NCBI RefSeq assembly: GCF_904848165.1
Contig: NZ_LR884459.1
Location: 186,001 to 250,000 of the forward strand
Direction: 5' to 3'
DNA length: 64,000 nucleotides
Source of the DNA: Psychrobacter arenosus
Lineage (GTDB): Bacteria > Pseudomonadota > Gammaproteobacteria > Pseudomonadales > Moraxellaceae
Shown: piece after piece, positions 27,450 to 36,126 of the stretch
How positions within the stretch are numbered: the stretch's first letter is position 1
How the letters are laid out: the number at the start of each line of letters is the position of its first letter
The notes under the pieces: model-generated
Told to the model about the DNA's origin: nothing
What the model saw: the letters and a program-made list of their open reading frames with translations, nothing else
Databases searched by the model: none
Position numbers and translations under genes: made by a program

Positions 27450-28715
27450 ATGACTGCATCTAGCACCCAACCTGTTCAACGTCTTGGTAAAACCAGTATC
27501 GTCCCGCCGCACGGTAGCGAGCATTTAAAGCCTTTGCTACTAGAAGGTGAGGCGCTCCGCCAAGCCCAGCACCAAGCGAAAAGCCTGCCACAGATTACCC
27601 TCAGCTCAAGAGAGCGAGGCGATCTCATTATGTTTGGTATCGGTGGCTTTACCCCGTTGAATGGCTTTATGAACCAAGCCGACTGGCAAGGGGTGGTCGA
27701 TGAGATGACTTTGAAGAGTGGCAACAATGCAGGATTATTTTGGCCCATTCCCATTACCCTATCTACCAGCGAAGTTACAGCAAATAGCCTAAGCAAAAAT
27801 GATAAAGTAGCCCTCGTCGCCGACAATGGCGAAATAATGGGCATCCTCACCGTAGAGGAGACTTACAAAATCGACAAAAATCACGAATGTCAGCAAATAT
27901 TTACCACCACAGACCCTGAGCATCCGGGTGTAAAGCAAGTATTAGAGCAAGGCGAAATCAACGTTGCTGGTAGTGTGCAAGTCCTTAGCCAAGGGGAGTT
28001 TCCAACGTTATACCCTGAAATCTATAAGACCCCTGCGGAAACTCGTGCGCTATTTGAAGAGAAGAACTGGCAAACCGTTGCGGCTTTCCAAACGCGTAAC
28101 CCAATGCACCGCTCACACGAGTACCTCGCTAAAATTGCTATCGAAATCTGCGATGGGGTGATGATTCATTCGTTACTAGGTGCTTTGAAGCCAGGCGATA
28201 TCCCAGCCGAAGTGCGTCAAGAAGCGATTAAGACCCTAATTGACAATTACTTTAAGCAAGATACCGTTATCCAAGCGGGTTATCCTTTAGATATGCGCTA
28301 TGCGGGACCTCGTGAAGCCTTACTACATGCGCTATTCCGCCAAAACTACGGCTGTAGTCATCTGATTGTCGGTCGTGACCATGCGGGTGTGGGGGATTAC
28401 TACGGACCATTCGATGCGCAATCGATATTTGATGAAATTGACCGCGATGCTATGCAGACCAAGCCGCTGAAGATTGACTGGACATTTTGGTGTAATGCTT
28501 GCCAAGCGATGGCCTCAACCAAGACTTGCCCACACGATGGGGAGCATCACGTCAAAGTCTCAGGTACCAAGCTACGTAAAGCGCTATCAGAAGATGAAGA
28601 AGTGCCAGAGAACTTTAGCCGTCCTGAAGTATTGGCTATATTGCGTGAGTATTATGCCGGTATTGCTAAAGAAGACCGTGCTGAAGTACAGCTAAAAGGT
28701 CATTCGGCAGTATAA
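27450..28715 (+). CDS. sat: Sulfate adenylyltransferase, single-chain type
   Basis: Forms adenylyl sulfate (APS) from sulfate and ATP, the first step of sulfate assimilation. This is the single-polypeptide Sat/MET3-type enzyme (421 residues), unlike the CysD-CysN pair of E. coli. The active-site motif [10 protein letters not shown] spans residues 214-223 and [12 protein letters not shown] follows. A second Cys-rich patch ([16 protein letters not shown]) is typical of the bacterial enzymes. There is no fused APS kinase domain at the C-terminus. An AAAGG site precedes the ATG. Divergent from cysI, which probably shares its control region. Confidence 0.95.
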   Translation: MTASSTQPVQRLGKTSIVPPHGSEHLKPLLLEGEALRQAQHQAKSLPQITLSSRERGDLIMFGIGGFTPLNGFMNQADWQGVVDEMTLKSGNNAGLFWPIPITLSTSEVTANSLSKNDKVALVADNGEIMGILTVEETYKIDKNHECQQIFTTTDPEHPGVKQVLEQGEINVAGSVQVLSQGEFPTLYPEIYKTPAETRALFEEKNWQTVAAFQTRNPMHRSHEYLAKIAIEICDGVMIHSLLGALKPGDIPAEVRQEAIKTLIDNYFKQDTVIQAGYPLDMRYAGPREALLHALFRQNYGCSHLIVGRDHAGVGDYYGPFDAQSIFDEIDRDAMQTKPLKIDWTFWCNACQAMASTKTCPHDGEHHVKVSGTKLRKALSEDEEVPENFSRPEVLAILREYYAGIAKEDRAEVQLKGHSAV

Positions 28716-28780
28716 GTAGATATTTAACAAGTGCACGACCTAGAATGACTTGAAATTATTTAAACTCGCTTATATATGAG

Positions 28781-28814
28781 AAAACCAGCCCTTATTATAG
28801 AGCTGGTTTTTTTT
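28781..28814 (+). terminator. Intrinsic terminator of sat
   Basis: AAAACCAGC and GCTGGTTTT form a 9-bp stem around a loop of about 12 bases, followed by a T8 tract. Confidence 0.8.
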
Positions 28815-28898
28815 GATATGAAAAAGGTGTAAAGGAATGTGAAGGAGGGTAGGGTTGTATTTGTTTTTTAATATTTTGCCCGATAATCTAAACCGCAA

Positions 28899-29513
28899 TT
28901 AGTAAATAGTCGTTGCTGATTGTAGGGCACCAAAAATAATTAATAACCAAAACAATATTCCTAAGACCATCCAAACATAATTAGCCGCGGTAAATTTATC
29001 ATTCGATAACCCTTCTACATCACCAGTAGCAATATTCGCCTGGTGCTGCGCCTGCCAAATACTCCAAGCAATTATACCTATCATAACCACAGTGACCGCT
29101 AGATAAACCATACCTATCATCTCAAAATTATCCATACCATTAAAAGCAATCTCACCAATAATATATAGGGTGGCAGGAATCGTTAATTTTGATAAATTCT
29201 GGCCGCTATTAGCAGTAGCTGCTGTGTGCATCTTATCGAATAGACTGTGAATAAAAAATATAGCAAACAAGGCTCTAGCGACAGGCCACACTTTTTCACC
29301 GGTACTGTCACGCCATCTTGACCAGTTTTCCCAAAACCAATACAACGCATACACACTGAAAGTCAAAATGAATAAGGCGAAAAATTTCTTTTTAGAAACA
29401 ATATAAAAAGGCGCATTTTGCACTAATAATGGCGGCGGCAAGGTCTCAGCAGTGGGGGCTTGATAAGGGTTATTAGGAATAGCCGTATTTTGCTGAGGTT
29501 TTTCTAAGTTCAT
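28899..29513 (-). CDS. Four-helix inner-membrane protein of unknown function
   Basis: I do not recognise a named family with certainty. The 204-residue protein opens with a polar, Pro-rich cytoplasmic segment of about 40 residues containing NPYQAPTAE, then about four membrane helices (near residues 45-65, 83-97, 110-150 and 178-200). FALFILTFSVYALYWFWENW is reminiscent of the DUF4234-like region in small membrane proteins where a 'Y-x-x-Y-W-x-x-x-x-W' pattern follows the first helix. The ATG is preceded by AAGGA. It stands alone, leftward, between sat and the first sulfate-binding gene. Confidence 0.72.
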   Translation of the reverse strand: MNLEKPQQNTAIPNNPYQAPTAETLPPPLLVQNAPFYIVSKKKFFALFILTFSVYALYWFWENWSRWRDSTGEKVWPVARALFAIFFIHSLFDKMHTAATANSGQNLSKLTIPATLYIIGEIAFNGMDNFEMIGMVYLAVTVVMIGIIAWSIWQAQHQANIATGDVEGLSNDKFTAANYVWMVLGILFWLLIIFGALQSATTIY

Positions 29514-29739
29514 TTATCGTCCTTGAAAGTCGTAAAGTAAGTGAGCAATATCGATAAATAATAAGTTTTATTCATTATAAAACAAGCTTTTTTTAAATTA
29601 ATCTCGTTTTTATTTTTGGGATTTATATATGCCATTTAGATATTAACTATATAAATCAGCTAATCATAGCCTTAAATTTTTATTATTCCGTTTAATTCTT
29701 TTGATAGCCAAATTAATCTCTAAGCAGAAAAGATAAGGG

Positions 29740-29755
29740 CTGTTAGCATAGCGCC
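29740..29755 (+). promoter_or_regulatory. Possible extended -10 promoter of the first sulfate-binding gene
   Basis: CTGTTAGCATAGCGC at 29740-29754 fits an extended -10 (TGn-TAGCAT) followed by a GCGC start region. Nearly the same string precedes the second sulfate-binding gene at 31839-31854, so it is probably functional. No clear -35 is seen, as expected for an extended -10 or activator-dependent promoter. Confidence 0.5.
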
Positions 29756-29798
29756 ATCATACTAATAGCAACGTGCGCAAGTGCACTTAGAGGTCATC

Positions 29799-30914
29799 AT
29801 GACAGTCCACCAAGTTACTAAAAATAAATATTCTAAATTTTCTACTAGCATAACTGGCCGTAATGTAAGCACCGGCTTGTTAAAAACAGGACTGACCGCC
29901 ATGCTAGCAATGACGGTATGCATCAGCGGTTGTGATAAGACTGCTGCCGATACGCCCGGTAGCAAGAATATCGGCCTGTTAAACGTCTCTTACGATGTCT
30001 CGCGTGACTTTTATAAAGGTTATAACCCTGAGTTTATAAAGAGTTACCAAGCAGCGCATCCAGGCAGCCAGATAAAGATAGATCAGTCGCATGGCGGCTC
30101 TAGTAAGCAAGCGTTATCGGTGGCGAATGGCTTACAGGCCGATGTGGTAACTATGAATCAACAAACCGACATCGATATCTTGGTTGATAAAGGCTTAGTG
30201 AGTAAGGATTGGCAGCAGAAGTTCCCTAATAACGCGGTGCCTTATACCAGTACTATGGTATTTTTGGTCCGTACAGGCAACCCTAAGCATATTAAGGACT
30301 GGTCAGATTTAGCGCAGCAAGGGGTAGAGGTGGTTATGCCCAACCCGAAGACCAGCGGTACGGCTCGCTATGCCTTTTTGGGTGCTTATGGCTTTGGATT
30401 GCATACCTTTAATCAGGATAAAACCAAGACTGACACTTATATACGCCAACTGCTCGCCAATGTCGTGACCTATGATAATGGCTCCCGTGCGGCGACTACG
30501 ACGTTTAGTCAGCGGGGTATGGGGGATGTGTTGATTACTACGGAAAATGAGGCGCAACAAGTCGCCCAGCAGTTTGCTAAGGGTAAGGTCGAAGTTATCT
30601 ATCCTAGCTATTCTATTCGTATCGATAACCCGGTCGCTGAAGTCACGGCGGTAACGGCTAAAAAAGGCACTAGTGAGGCGGCTCAAGCGTATTTGCAAAG
30701 TCTTTGGGAGGTGAGCACCCAAGAGCAGATGGCCAAACTGTACTTACGTCCTAGCAATCCAGAAGTGCTCGCTGCCCATGCGCAACAATTGCCTAAGATT
30801 GCGACTTTTGATCCCACCGAGGTATTTGGTCCCTGGTCACAGATAATGGAGACTTTTTTTGGAGAAGGCGGTCAGTTTGATCAATTGGCGAAGAGTGACT
30901 CGTTAGCAAAGTAG
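29799..30914 (+). CDS. sbp: Sulfate/thiosulfate-binding lipoprotein, copy 1
   Basis: This is the substrate-binding component of a CysTWA-type sulfate importer. The signal sequence ends in the lipobox ISGC, so the mature protein should be lipid-anchored. The mature part starts LLNVSYDVSRDFYKGYNPEF and has the family signature QSHGGSSKQALSVANGLQADVVTMNQ, with later ANP-like PNPKTSGTARYAFLGAYGF. The start is the ATG at 29799 with AGAGG; a GTG at 29781 is open but lacks a site. It is closely related over its full length to the second copy at 31926, from which it is separated by a leftward lipoprotein gene. Confidence 0.9.
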   Translation: MTVHQVTKNKYSKFSTSITGRNVSTGLLKTGLTAMLAMTVCISGCDKTAADTPGSKNIGLLNVSYDVSRDFYKGYNPEFIKSYQAAHPGSQIKIDQSHGGSSKQALSVANGLQADVVTMNQQTDIDILVDKGLVSKDWQQKFPNNAVPYTSTMVFLVRTGNPKHIKDWSDLAQQGVEVVMPNPKTSGTARYAFLGAYGFGLHTFNQDKTKTDTYIRQLLANVVTYDNGSRAATTTFSQRGMGDVLITTENEAQQVAQQFAKGKVEVIYPSYSIRIDNPVAEVTAVTAKKGTSEAAQAYLQSLWEVSTQEQMAKLYLRPSNPEVLAAHAQQLPKIATFDPTEVFGPWSQIMETFFGEGGQFDQLAKSDSLAK

Positions 30915-31007
30915 CAGTTTTTTATTGACGTTAAAGTAACTGGCTTTAAAATAAATGGTTTTAAGATGAACAGTTAATCCTTCGCTGCTAATTAACACTA
31001 TAACTCA

Positions 31008-31045
31008 TAAAAAAGGGTGACCAATCATACCTAGTCACCCTTTTT
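31008..31045. terminator. Bidirectional terminator between sbp copy 1 and a lipoprotein gene
   Basis: AAAAAGGGTGAC and GTCACCCTTTTT pair in a 12-bp stem with a loop of about 11 bases, with A- and T-runs on the two sides. Confidence 0.85.
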
Positions 31046-31067
31046 GCTGCCCGTATTATTCTAATAT

Positions 31068-31658
31068 TTAAGCCTTGTTATTGACCTTATGATACTCACC
31101 AGCCAGCGTCGCCCCGCCTGAGCAATAATAATTTAGGGCGGTTTTATCCGTACTATCAATCGTTAGTATCCCCTCTTTAATTTGATAAAACACTAAGCTG
31201 TTATCCTCAAGCGTATGCTGAAAGATAGCGCCATGTACCGCATCTTGCCCAACGAAACTTGCCGTGCCTTGATAGGTACAAGTGGGTTTTTTGATATCGC
31301 TACGAGACTGCACATTAATCATAATTTTCTCAGCACTGTCATTAGTACTGCCAGCAGCACTTTTATCCGCAAGAATATCTACCGTCACCCAATCATAGCC
31401 TTCAGCGCGCTTGTCATAATCGTTACTGGCATATTTGCCGATGACCATAGGAATCACTTGCGCGGCGCCGACTTTATCCGTCGTTAACGGGGTCGCTTTT
31501 GCTGTCGTCTCAGCATCTAAGCCGTTGTCTGGTATGACTTGGCAGCCTAACAGACTAAGAGATAAGCCTAGGGTCGCGACAAGGCCTGTTAGACGTACTG
31601 AAGTGGTAAGGCGCGGAGCAATTAAGGTTGGTATTAAAAAGTGAGTCACAGCAGGCAT
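31068..31658 (-). CDS. Small lipoprotein of unknown function
   Basis: I do not recognise this protein of 196 residues. A hydrophobic signal sequence ends in the lipobox LSLLGC followed by QVIPDNG, so it is an exported lipoprotein. The mature part has an Ala/Thr-rich spacer and then a compact region with WVTVDILADK, CTYQGTASFVGQ and YYCSGGATLAGEYHKV, containing two Cys that may form a disulfide. The ATG at 31658 is preferred; a TTG at 31712 extends the frame. It interrupts the pair of sulfate-binding genes on the opposite strand and need not be related to sulfur. Confidence 0.7.
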   Translation of the reverse strand: MPAVTHFLIPTLIAPRLTTSVRLTGLVATLGLSLSLLGCQVIPDNGLDAETTAKATPLTTDKVGAAQVIPMVIGKYASNDYDKRAEGYDWVTVDILADKSAAGSTNDSAEKIMINVQSRSDIKKPTCTYQGTASFVGQDAVHGAIFQHTLEDNSLVFYQIKEGILTIDSTDKTALNYYCSGGATLAGEYHKVNNKA

Positions 31659-31838
31659 CCAAGAAGGTTTTGATTTAGAGAGGTTTATTCTAGCTGTCTT
31701 ACAGTTAGGCAAGCAAGTCTCTCAAGCAAAGATAAAAAATGGATTATCCCATAGCCGCCTTGATTGCGCCCAATTATTCCATTATTCCTTTTATTCACTA
31801 CGATACCCTTATTCATCATTAAACATAATAACTAAGCA

Positions 31839-31854
31839 CTGTTAGCATTAGCGC
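31839..31854 (+). promoter_or_regulatory. Possible extended -10 promoter of the second sulfate-binding gene
   Basis: CTGTTAGCATTAGCGC matches the element before copy 1 except for one inserted T. It lies about 72 bp upstream of the ATG at 31926; copy 1 has about 45 bp. Confidence 0.5.
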
Positions 31855-31925
31855 ATCCATTAAATAACACGCTTTATACCTTTTTACGTCTGTCCTTATC
31901 TGCTGCATCTATTTTGAGGTTTACC

Positions 31926-33050
31926 ATGAAAGCATTAACTCTTAAGTCTGCTAGCCCATACGCCAACCGCTATAGCACTTATGCTAAAGCAGTCTCTACG
32001 GCAGCACTCGCTATCGCCGCATTAGGCCTTAGCGCCTGTAACAAAGCGCCAGAGGGTGAGCCTGCTGCTACCGATACGGATACGGCTGCCGCCACTACCG
32101 AAGGTCAGGATATCGAGCTATTAAACGTCTCTTATGATGTGGCGCGTGACTTCTATAAAGACTACAACCCTATGTTCGTAGAAAAATATAAAGCCGACCA
32201 CCCAGGTGCGAATTTCACTATTAAACAATCGCATGGCGGCTCTAGTAAGCAAGCATTGTCAGTAGCGAATGGTCTACAAGCTGACGTAGCAACGATGAAC
32301 CAAGGGTCTGATATCGAGCTGCTACAGAAAAAAGGCTTGGTAGCTGACGATTGGGAAAAGCAATTTCCAGATAATGCGGTGCCTTTTACCAGCACCATCG
32401 TCTTCCTAGTGCGTAAAGACAACCCTAAAGGCATCAACGACTGGCAAGATCTGACTAAGCCAGGCGTAGAAATCGTTATGGCCAACCCAAAAGTGACGGG
32501 TAACGGTCGCTATGCTTTCTTAGGCGCCTACGGTTATGGTTTGCATACCTTTGATAAGAATGAAGATCAAGCCAAAGGCTATGTGAAAGACATGCTGAAA
32601 AACGTCAAAGTCTATGAAAATGGTGGCCGTGCTGCGACGACGACTTTCGTCCAACGTGGCATTGGTGATGTGCTAGTGACTTTTGAAAACGAAGCCAACT
32701 TAGCGGCTACTCAGTTTGGTAAAGGCCAAGTCGACATCGTCTATCCAAAATATTCTATCAAGTCTGAAAGCCCTGTAGCGGTAGTGAAGTCTGTAACCGA
32801 TAAGAAAGGCACTACTGACGCCGCCAAAGCGTATCTTGACTACTTATGGAGCGAGCCTGCTCAGCAACTAGCAGCTGATTTATACCTACGTCCTAGCGTG
32901 CCTTCAGTATTGGCCGCCAATAGTGACAAGTTACCACCATTAGATACTTTCCGTCCAAACGATGCCTTTGGTACTTGGGATGAAATCATGAGCACTTACT
33001 TCAGCGATGGTGGTGTGTTTGACCAATTGGCTGTGAATAACCCTAAGTAA
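31926..33050 (+). CDS. sbp: Sulfate/thiosulfate-binding lipoprotein, copy 2
   Basis: Paralogue of the gene at 29799 and the copy directly upstream of the permease genes, so probably the main binding subunit. Lipobox LSAC precedes NKAPEG. The mature part reads LLNVSYDVARDFYKDYNPMF, then QSHGGSSKQALSVANGLQAD and ANPKVTGNGRYAFLGAYGYG, as in the sulfate-binding family. The start is the ATG at 31926, behind GAGG; a TTG at 31914 is open but has no site. The 223-bp gap to cysT contains two alternative hairpins that may set the ratio of binding protein to permease. Confidence 0.92.
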   Translation: MKALTLKSASPYANRYSTYAKAVSTAALAIAALGLSACNKAPEGEPAATDTDTAAATTEGQDIELLNVSYDVARDFYKDYNPMFVEKYKADHPGANFTIKQSHGGSSKQALSVANGLQADVATMNQGSDIELLQKKGLVADDWEKQFPDNAVPFTSTIVFLVRKDNPKGINDWQDLTKPGVEIVMANPKVTGNGRYAFLGAYGYGLHTFDKNEDQAKGYVKDMLKNVKVYENGGRAATTTFVQRGIGDVLVTFENEANLAATQFGKGQVDIVYPKYSIKSESPVAVVKSVTDKKGTTDAAKAYLDYLWSEPAQQLAADLYLRPSVPSVLAANSDKLPPLDTFRPNDAFGTWDEIMSTYFSDGGVFDQLAVNNPK

Positions 33051-33122
33051 GTTCTGTTTAAAAACAAATAATCAAAGAAAAAAGAGCTACTGAAATACCG
33101 CATTAAAGTTTTACCGTAATAA

Positions 33123-33231
33123 AAGAGTAAATGTCCTATTGCCAAGCGATAGGCTATTTACTCTTAGCTTAGTGAATACCGAATTGAGCAATACAAAATT
33201 TGTTCATAACGCATTTATTAAGCTAAGAGTA
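33123..33231 (+). promoter_or_regulatory. Two mutually exclusive hairpins between sbp copy 2 and cysT
   Basis: Hairpin A pairs 33123-33139 with 33149-33165 (15 of 17 positions, 9-base loop). Hairpin B pairs 33159-33171 with 33219-33231 (13 of 13 positions, 47-base spacer). They share 33159-33165 and cannot form together. No T-run follows either, so they look more like a processing, stabilising or switching structure than a plain terminator. Confidence 0.55.
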
Positions 33232-33273
33232 GAGCCCAAGTCCATCCATTCCCAATGATGTAATGAGAGCGTA

Positions 33274-34155
33274 ATGAAGCCGTTAGCCGCACCCATCCCC
33301 GCAGCGCCCAAACGTAACTGGTTAACCCGCCTGCGTCAACGCAACGTGTTACCAGGCTTTGGCTTGTCTATGGGCATCACCGTATTGAGCCTATCGCTAC
33401 TGGTGGTATTGCCCTTTGCCATGATGGCGTTTACCACTTCGCAAATGGGATGGGCTGGGTTTTGGGGCACAATTACTCAGCCACAAGTGACCGCGGCGAT
33501 TGTGCTATCGCTCAAAATGTCCTTTTATGCGATGTTAACCAACATGGTATTTGGTACGTTGGTCGCTTGGGTTTTGGTACGTTACGAATTCTGGGGCAAG
33601 TCCATTATCAATGCCTTGGTGGATTTACCTTTTGCCTTGCCGACAGCAGTGACCGGTATTTCACTAGCGACACTCTATGCGCCAAACGGTTTGATAGGGC
33701 AGTGGTTTGCTAAGTTTGATATCCAAGTGGCCTTTACCCCGCTAGGGATTTGGCTTGCGTTAGTGGTCGTCAGCTTTCCCTTTATTGTACGGGCGGTGCA
33801 GCCAGTATTAGAAGAGCTGTCCGTAGAGTTTGAAGAGGCCGCTGCCGTATTGGGGGCTAGTCGCTTTACTACGTTCCGTACCGTGCTATTGCCCGAGCTG
33901 TTACCTGCCTTATTAATGGGCGCAGGCATGATGTTTGCTCGTGCAACTGGGGAATACGGTTCTGTTATTTTCATCGCCGGTAATATCCCTATGCAGTCCG
34001 AGATTTTACCGTTGATTATTATCAGTAAGCTTGAGCAATTTGATATCCAAGGCGCATCAGCCGTAGCTCTATTTATGCTGATGATCTCTTTCGTGATTTT
34101 ACTAGCGATTAACTTACTGCAGTGGCGCTTATCCCGCCGAGTTGGCGCCAAGTAG
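33274..34155 (+). CDS. cysT: Sulfate ABC transporter permease CysT (CysU)
   Basis: One of two inner-membrane permeases that form the sulfate channel. The 293-residue protein has about six membrane helices and the ABC permease EAA loop, EEAAAVLGASRFTTFRTVLLPELLPALL, about residues 190-215. The N-terminus (basic, PAAPKRNWLTRLRQRNVLPGFGLSMG) is typical of CysT. Other family marks: DLPFALPTAVTGISLATLYAPNG and GEYGSVIFIAGN. It is followed by cysW 54 bp downstream and cysA. Confidence 0.93.
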   Translation: MKPLAAPIPAAPKRNWLTRLRQRNVLPGFGLSMGITVLSLSLLVVLPFAMMAFTTSQMGWAGFWGTITQPQVTAAIVLSLKMSFYAMLTNMVFGTLVAWVLVRYEFWGKSIINALVDLPFALPTAVTGISLATLYAPNGLIGQWFAKFDIQVAFTPLGIWLALVVVSFPFIVRAVQPVLEELSVEFEEAAAVLGASRFTTFRTVLLPELLPALLMGAGMMFARATGEYGSVIFIAGNIPMQSEILPLIIISKLEQFDIQGASAVALFMLMISFVILLAINLLQWRLSRRVGAK

Positions 34156-34209
34156 CAGTTTTTTAAATAGAAAAAATTTGACCTTGTTAAGATAAAATTA
34201 AGGCTTCCC

Positions 34210-35163
34210 ATGCAAATCTCCAATAGCTATGACTACCAAAGCAATGCCGCCACTCGCGATACCCCGTGGGTGCGCCGTGTGTTTATAACGATTGCCTGTT
34301 TATTCATGGTTATTATGTTGGTAGTGCCTTTATTCGCAGTCTTCTATGAGGCGTTTAAAGGCGGTTGGGAGCTGTATATAGCCGCCTTAGTCGACCCAGA
34401 AGCGCTATCGGCGATTAAGTTGACGTTAATTACTGCCGGTATTGTGTTACCTATTAACGTAGTGATGGGGCTGGCCATTGCTTGGTTAGTAACGCGCTAT
34501 AAATTTAAAGGTAAGCAACTCGTTACCACATTATTAGATTTACCTTTTTCGGTATCGCCCGTAGTCGCTGGTCTGATGTTCGTGATGCTATTTGGCTTAA
34601 ACTCTACGATCGGTAGTTGGTTAGAGTCGTTAGGTTTCCAAGTTATCTTTGCCGTCCCTGGTATCGTATTGGCCACTTTATTCGTTACCTTCCCATTTAT
34701 TGCCCGTGAATTGATTCCGCTTATGCAATCGCAAGGGGATAGTGAAGAGCAGGCGGCATTGACGCTCGGTGCTTCAGGTTGGCAGGTCTTCTGGCACGTG
34801 ACGCTACCCAATATCAAATGGGCATTGTTATACGGTATGATTTTGACCAATGCGCGAGCGATGGGGGAGTTTGGTGCGGTTAGTGTGGTCTCAGGCCATA
34901 TCCGCGGCGAGACCAATACCATGCCGCTACTGGTTGAGATTGCTTATAACGAGTATAACTTTACCGCAGCCTTTGCGTTATCGAGTTTGCTAGCCGCCTT
35001 AGCCTTAGTAACTTTGCTAGTGCAGCAGGTTATGAGTAAGCTGCAGACCCGTAAATATGCGAAGGGCAGCGACCGCTTAGCTATCACCGCACCGGCGCTA
35101 GTAGTGAATAATACCGAGTCTGAGGCGACCCTTGATAATGCTCAACCACAACCTACTAAGTAA
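34210..35163 (+). CDS. cysW: Sulfate ABC transporter permease CysW
   Basis: Second permease subunit, 317 residues, about six membrane helices. Diagnostic segments: DLPFSVSPVVAGLMFVMLFG, the EAA loop EEQAALTLGASGWQVFWHVTLPNIKWALL, and GEFGAVSVVSGHIRGETNTMPLLVEIAYNEY, all in the order expected for CysW. An acidic, low-complexity tail (ATLDNAQPQPTK) is added. The gap to cysA is 151 bp, longer than usual within an operon, but no terminator is seen there. Confidence 0.93.
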   Translation: MQISNSYDYQSNAATRDTPWVRRVFITIACLFMVIMLVVPLFAVFYEAFKGGWELYIAALVDPEALSAIKLTLITAGIVLPINVVMGLAIAWLVTRYKFKGKQLVTTLLDLPFSVSPVVAGLMFVMLFGLNSTIGSWLESLGFQVIFAVPGIVLATLFVTFPFIARELIPLMQSQGDSEEQAALTLGASGWQVFWHVTLPNIKWALLYGMILTNARAMGEFGAVSVVSGHIRGETNTMPLLVEIAYNEYNFTAAFALSSLLAALALVTLLVQQVMSKLQTRKYAKGSDRLAITAPALVVNNTESEATLDNAQPQPTK

Positions 35164-35314
35164 AGGCGACTCGTTAGTTAGGATGGCTAGTAAAGCCTCT
35201 GCAAGCTGGCTAACCTTAAGGCAAATGTGCATTTGAATAAGTAGCCCTAGTATAAATAGCCTAAGTAATTAAAAATCCTATATTCTCAAAAGAAACTAAA
35301 AGAGCATACGCAAA

Positions 35315-36037
35315 ATGAGCATAGATATTCAACACGTTCGCAAGACTTTTGGCAATTTTACTGCCCTTGAAGACATTACTTTAAGCGTGCCTACAGGCAA
35401 ATTGGTTACCTTATTGGGGCCTTCAGGGTGCGGTAAGACGACATTGCTACGTATTATTGCCGGTCTTGAGTATGCGGATCAGGGTCAGATACTTTTTGAT
35501 GGGGTAGAGGTCACCAATACTCCAGTGCAAAAGCGCCATATTGGCTTTATGTTTCAACACTATGCTTTGTTCCGTCATAAGACCATTGCGGATAATATTG
35601 CCTTTGGTCTGACTTTATTACCAAAAGACCGTCGCCCGAGCAAACCGGACATCCAAAAACGAGTGACTGAGCTATTAGAATTGGTGCAATTGCCTAATCT
35701 AGCCAATGCTTATCCGCATCAATTGTCTGGGGGACAGCGTCAACGTATTGCATTGGCACGTGCGTTAGCCGTCAAACCAAAATTATTGCTGCTCGATGAG
35801 CCGTTTGGGGCGCTCGATGCCAAAGTCCGTAAAGAGTTACGCACCTGGCTAAAGCAAATCCATCATGAGTTGGGTGTGACGAGTATTATGGTAACCCATG
35901 ATCAGGAAGAGGCGAGGGACGTTTCCGATGAAATCGTAGTTATGAACCACGGTGCCATTGAGCAGGTCGGTACGCCTGAGACTTTAATTGCCAATCCGGC
36001 TAGCGAATTTGTCGCAGACTTCTTAGATTTAGTCTAA
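35315..36037 (+). CDS. cysA: Sulfate ABC transporter ATPase CysA, short form
   Basis: ATP-binding subunit of the sulfate importer. The nucleotide-binding domain is complete: Walker [11 protein letters not shown]-loop [10 protein letters not shown], signature [15 protein letters not shown], Walker [13 protein letters not shown], and H-loop VTHDQEE. The [20 protein letters not shown] start is typical of CysA. At 240 residues it ends soon after the ATPase domain, while E. coli CysA has about 365 residues with an added C-terminal regulatory (TOBE-like) domain. The stop is followed at once by a strong terminator and no continuation in another frame was seen, so the shortness looks natural, not a recent frameshift. 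Confidence 0.92.
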   Translation: MSIDIQHVRKTFGNFTALEDITLSVPTGKLVTLLGPSGCGKTTLLRIIAGLEYADQGQILFDGVEVTNTPVQKRHIGFMFQHYALFRHKTIADNIAFGLTLLPKDRRPSKPDIQKRVTELLELVQLPNLANAYPHQLSGGQRQRIALARALAVKPKLLLLDEPFGALDAKVRKELRTWLKQIHHELGVTSIMVTHDQEEARDVSDEIVVMNHGAIEQVGTPETLIANPASEFVADFLDLV

Positions 36038-36056
36038 AGACAGACTCATTTGAACC

Positions 36057-36096
36057 AAAAAAAGCCCTAAGCTTAACCACAAGCTTAGGGCTTTTA
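36057..36096. terminator. Strong bidirectional terminator after cysA
   Basis: AAAAGCCCTAAGCTT and AAGCTTAGGGCTTTT form a perfect 15-bp stem around AACCAC. It also faces the convergent nucleotidase gene. Confidence 0.9.
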
Positions 36097-36126
36097 ACGT
36101 CTCATAAAGCCTATTAAGTCATTATC

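Noticed and set aside
34497..34922. Long frames opposite cysW and cysT
   Set aside because: They are antisense to well-supported membrane-protein genes and show no family features.
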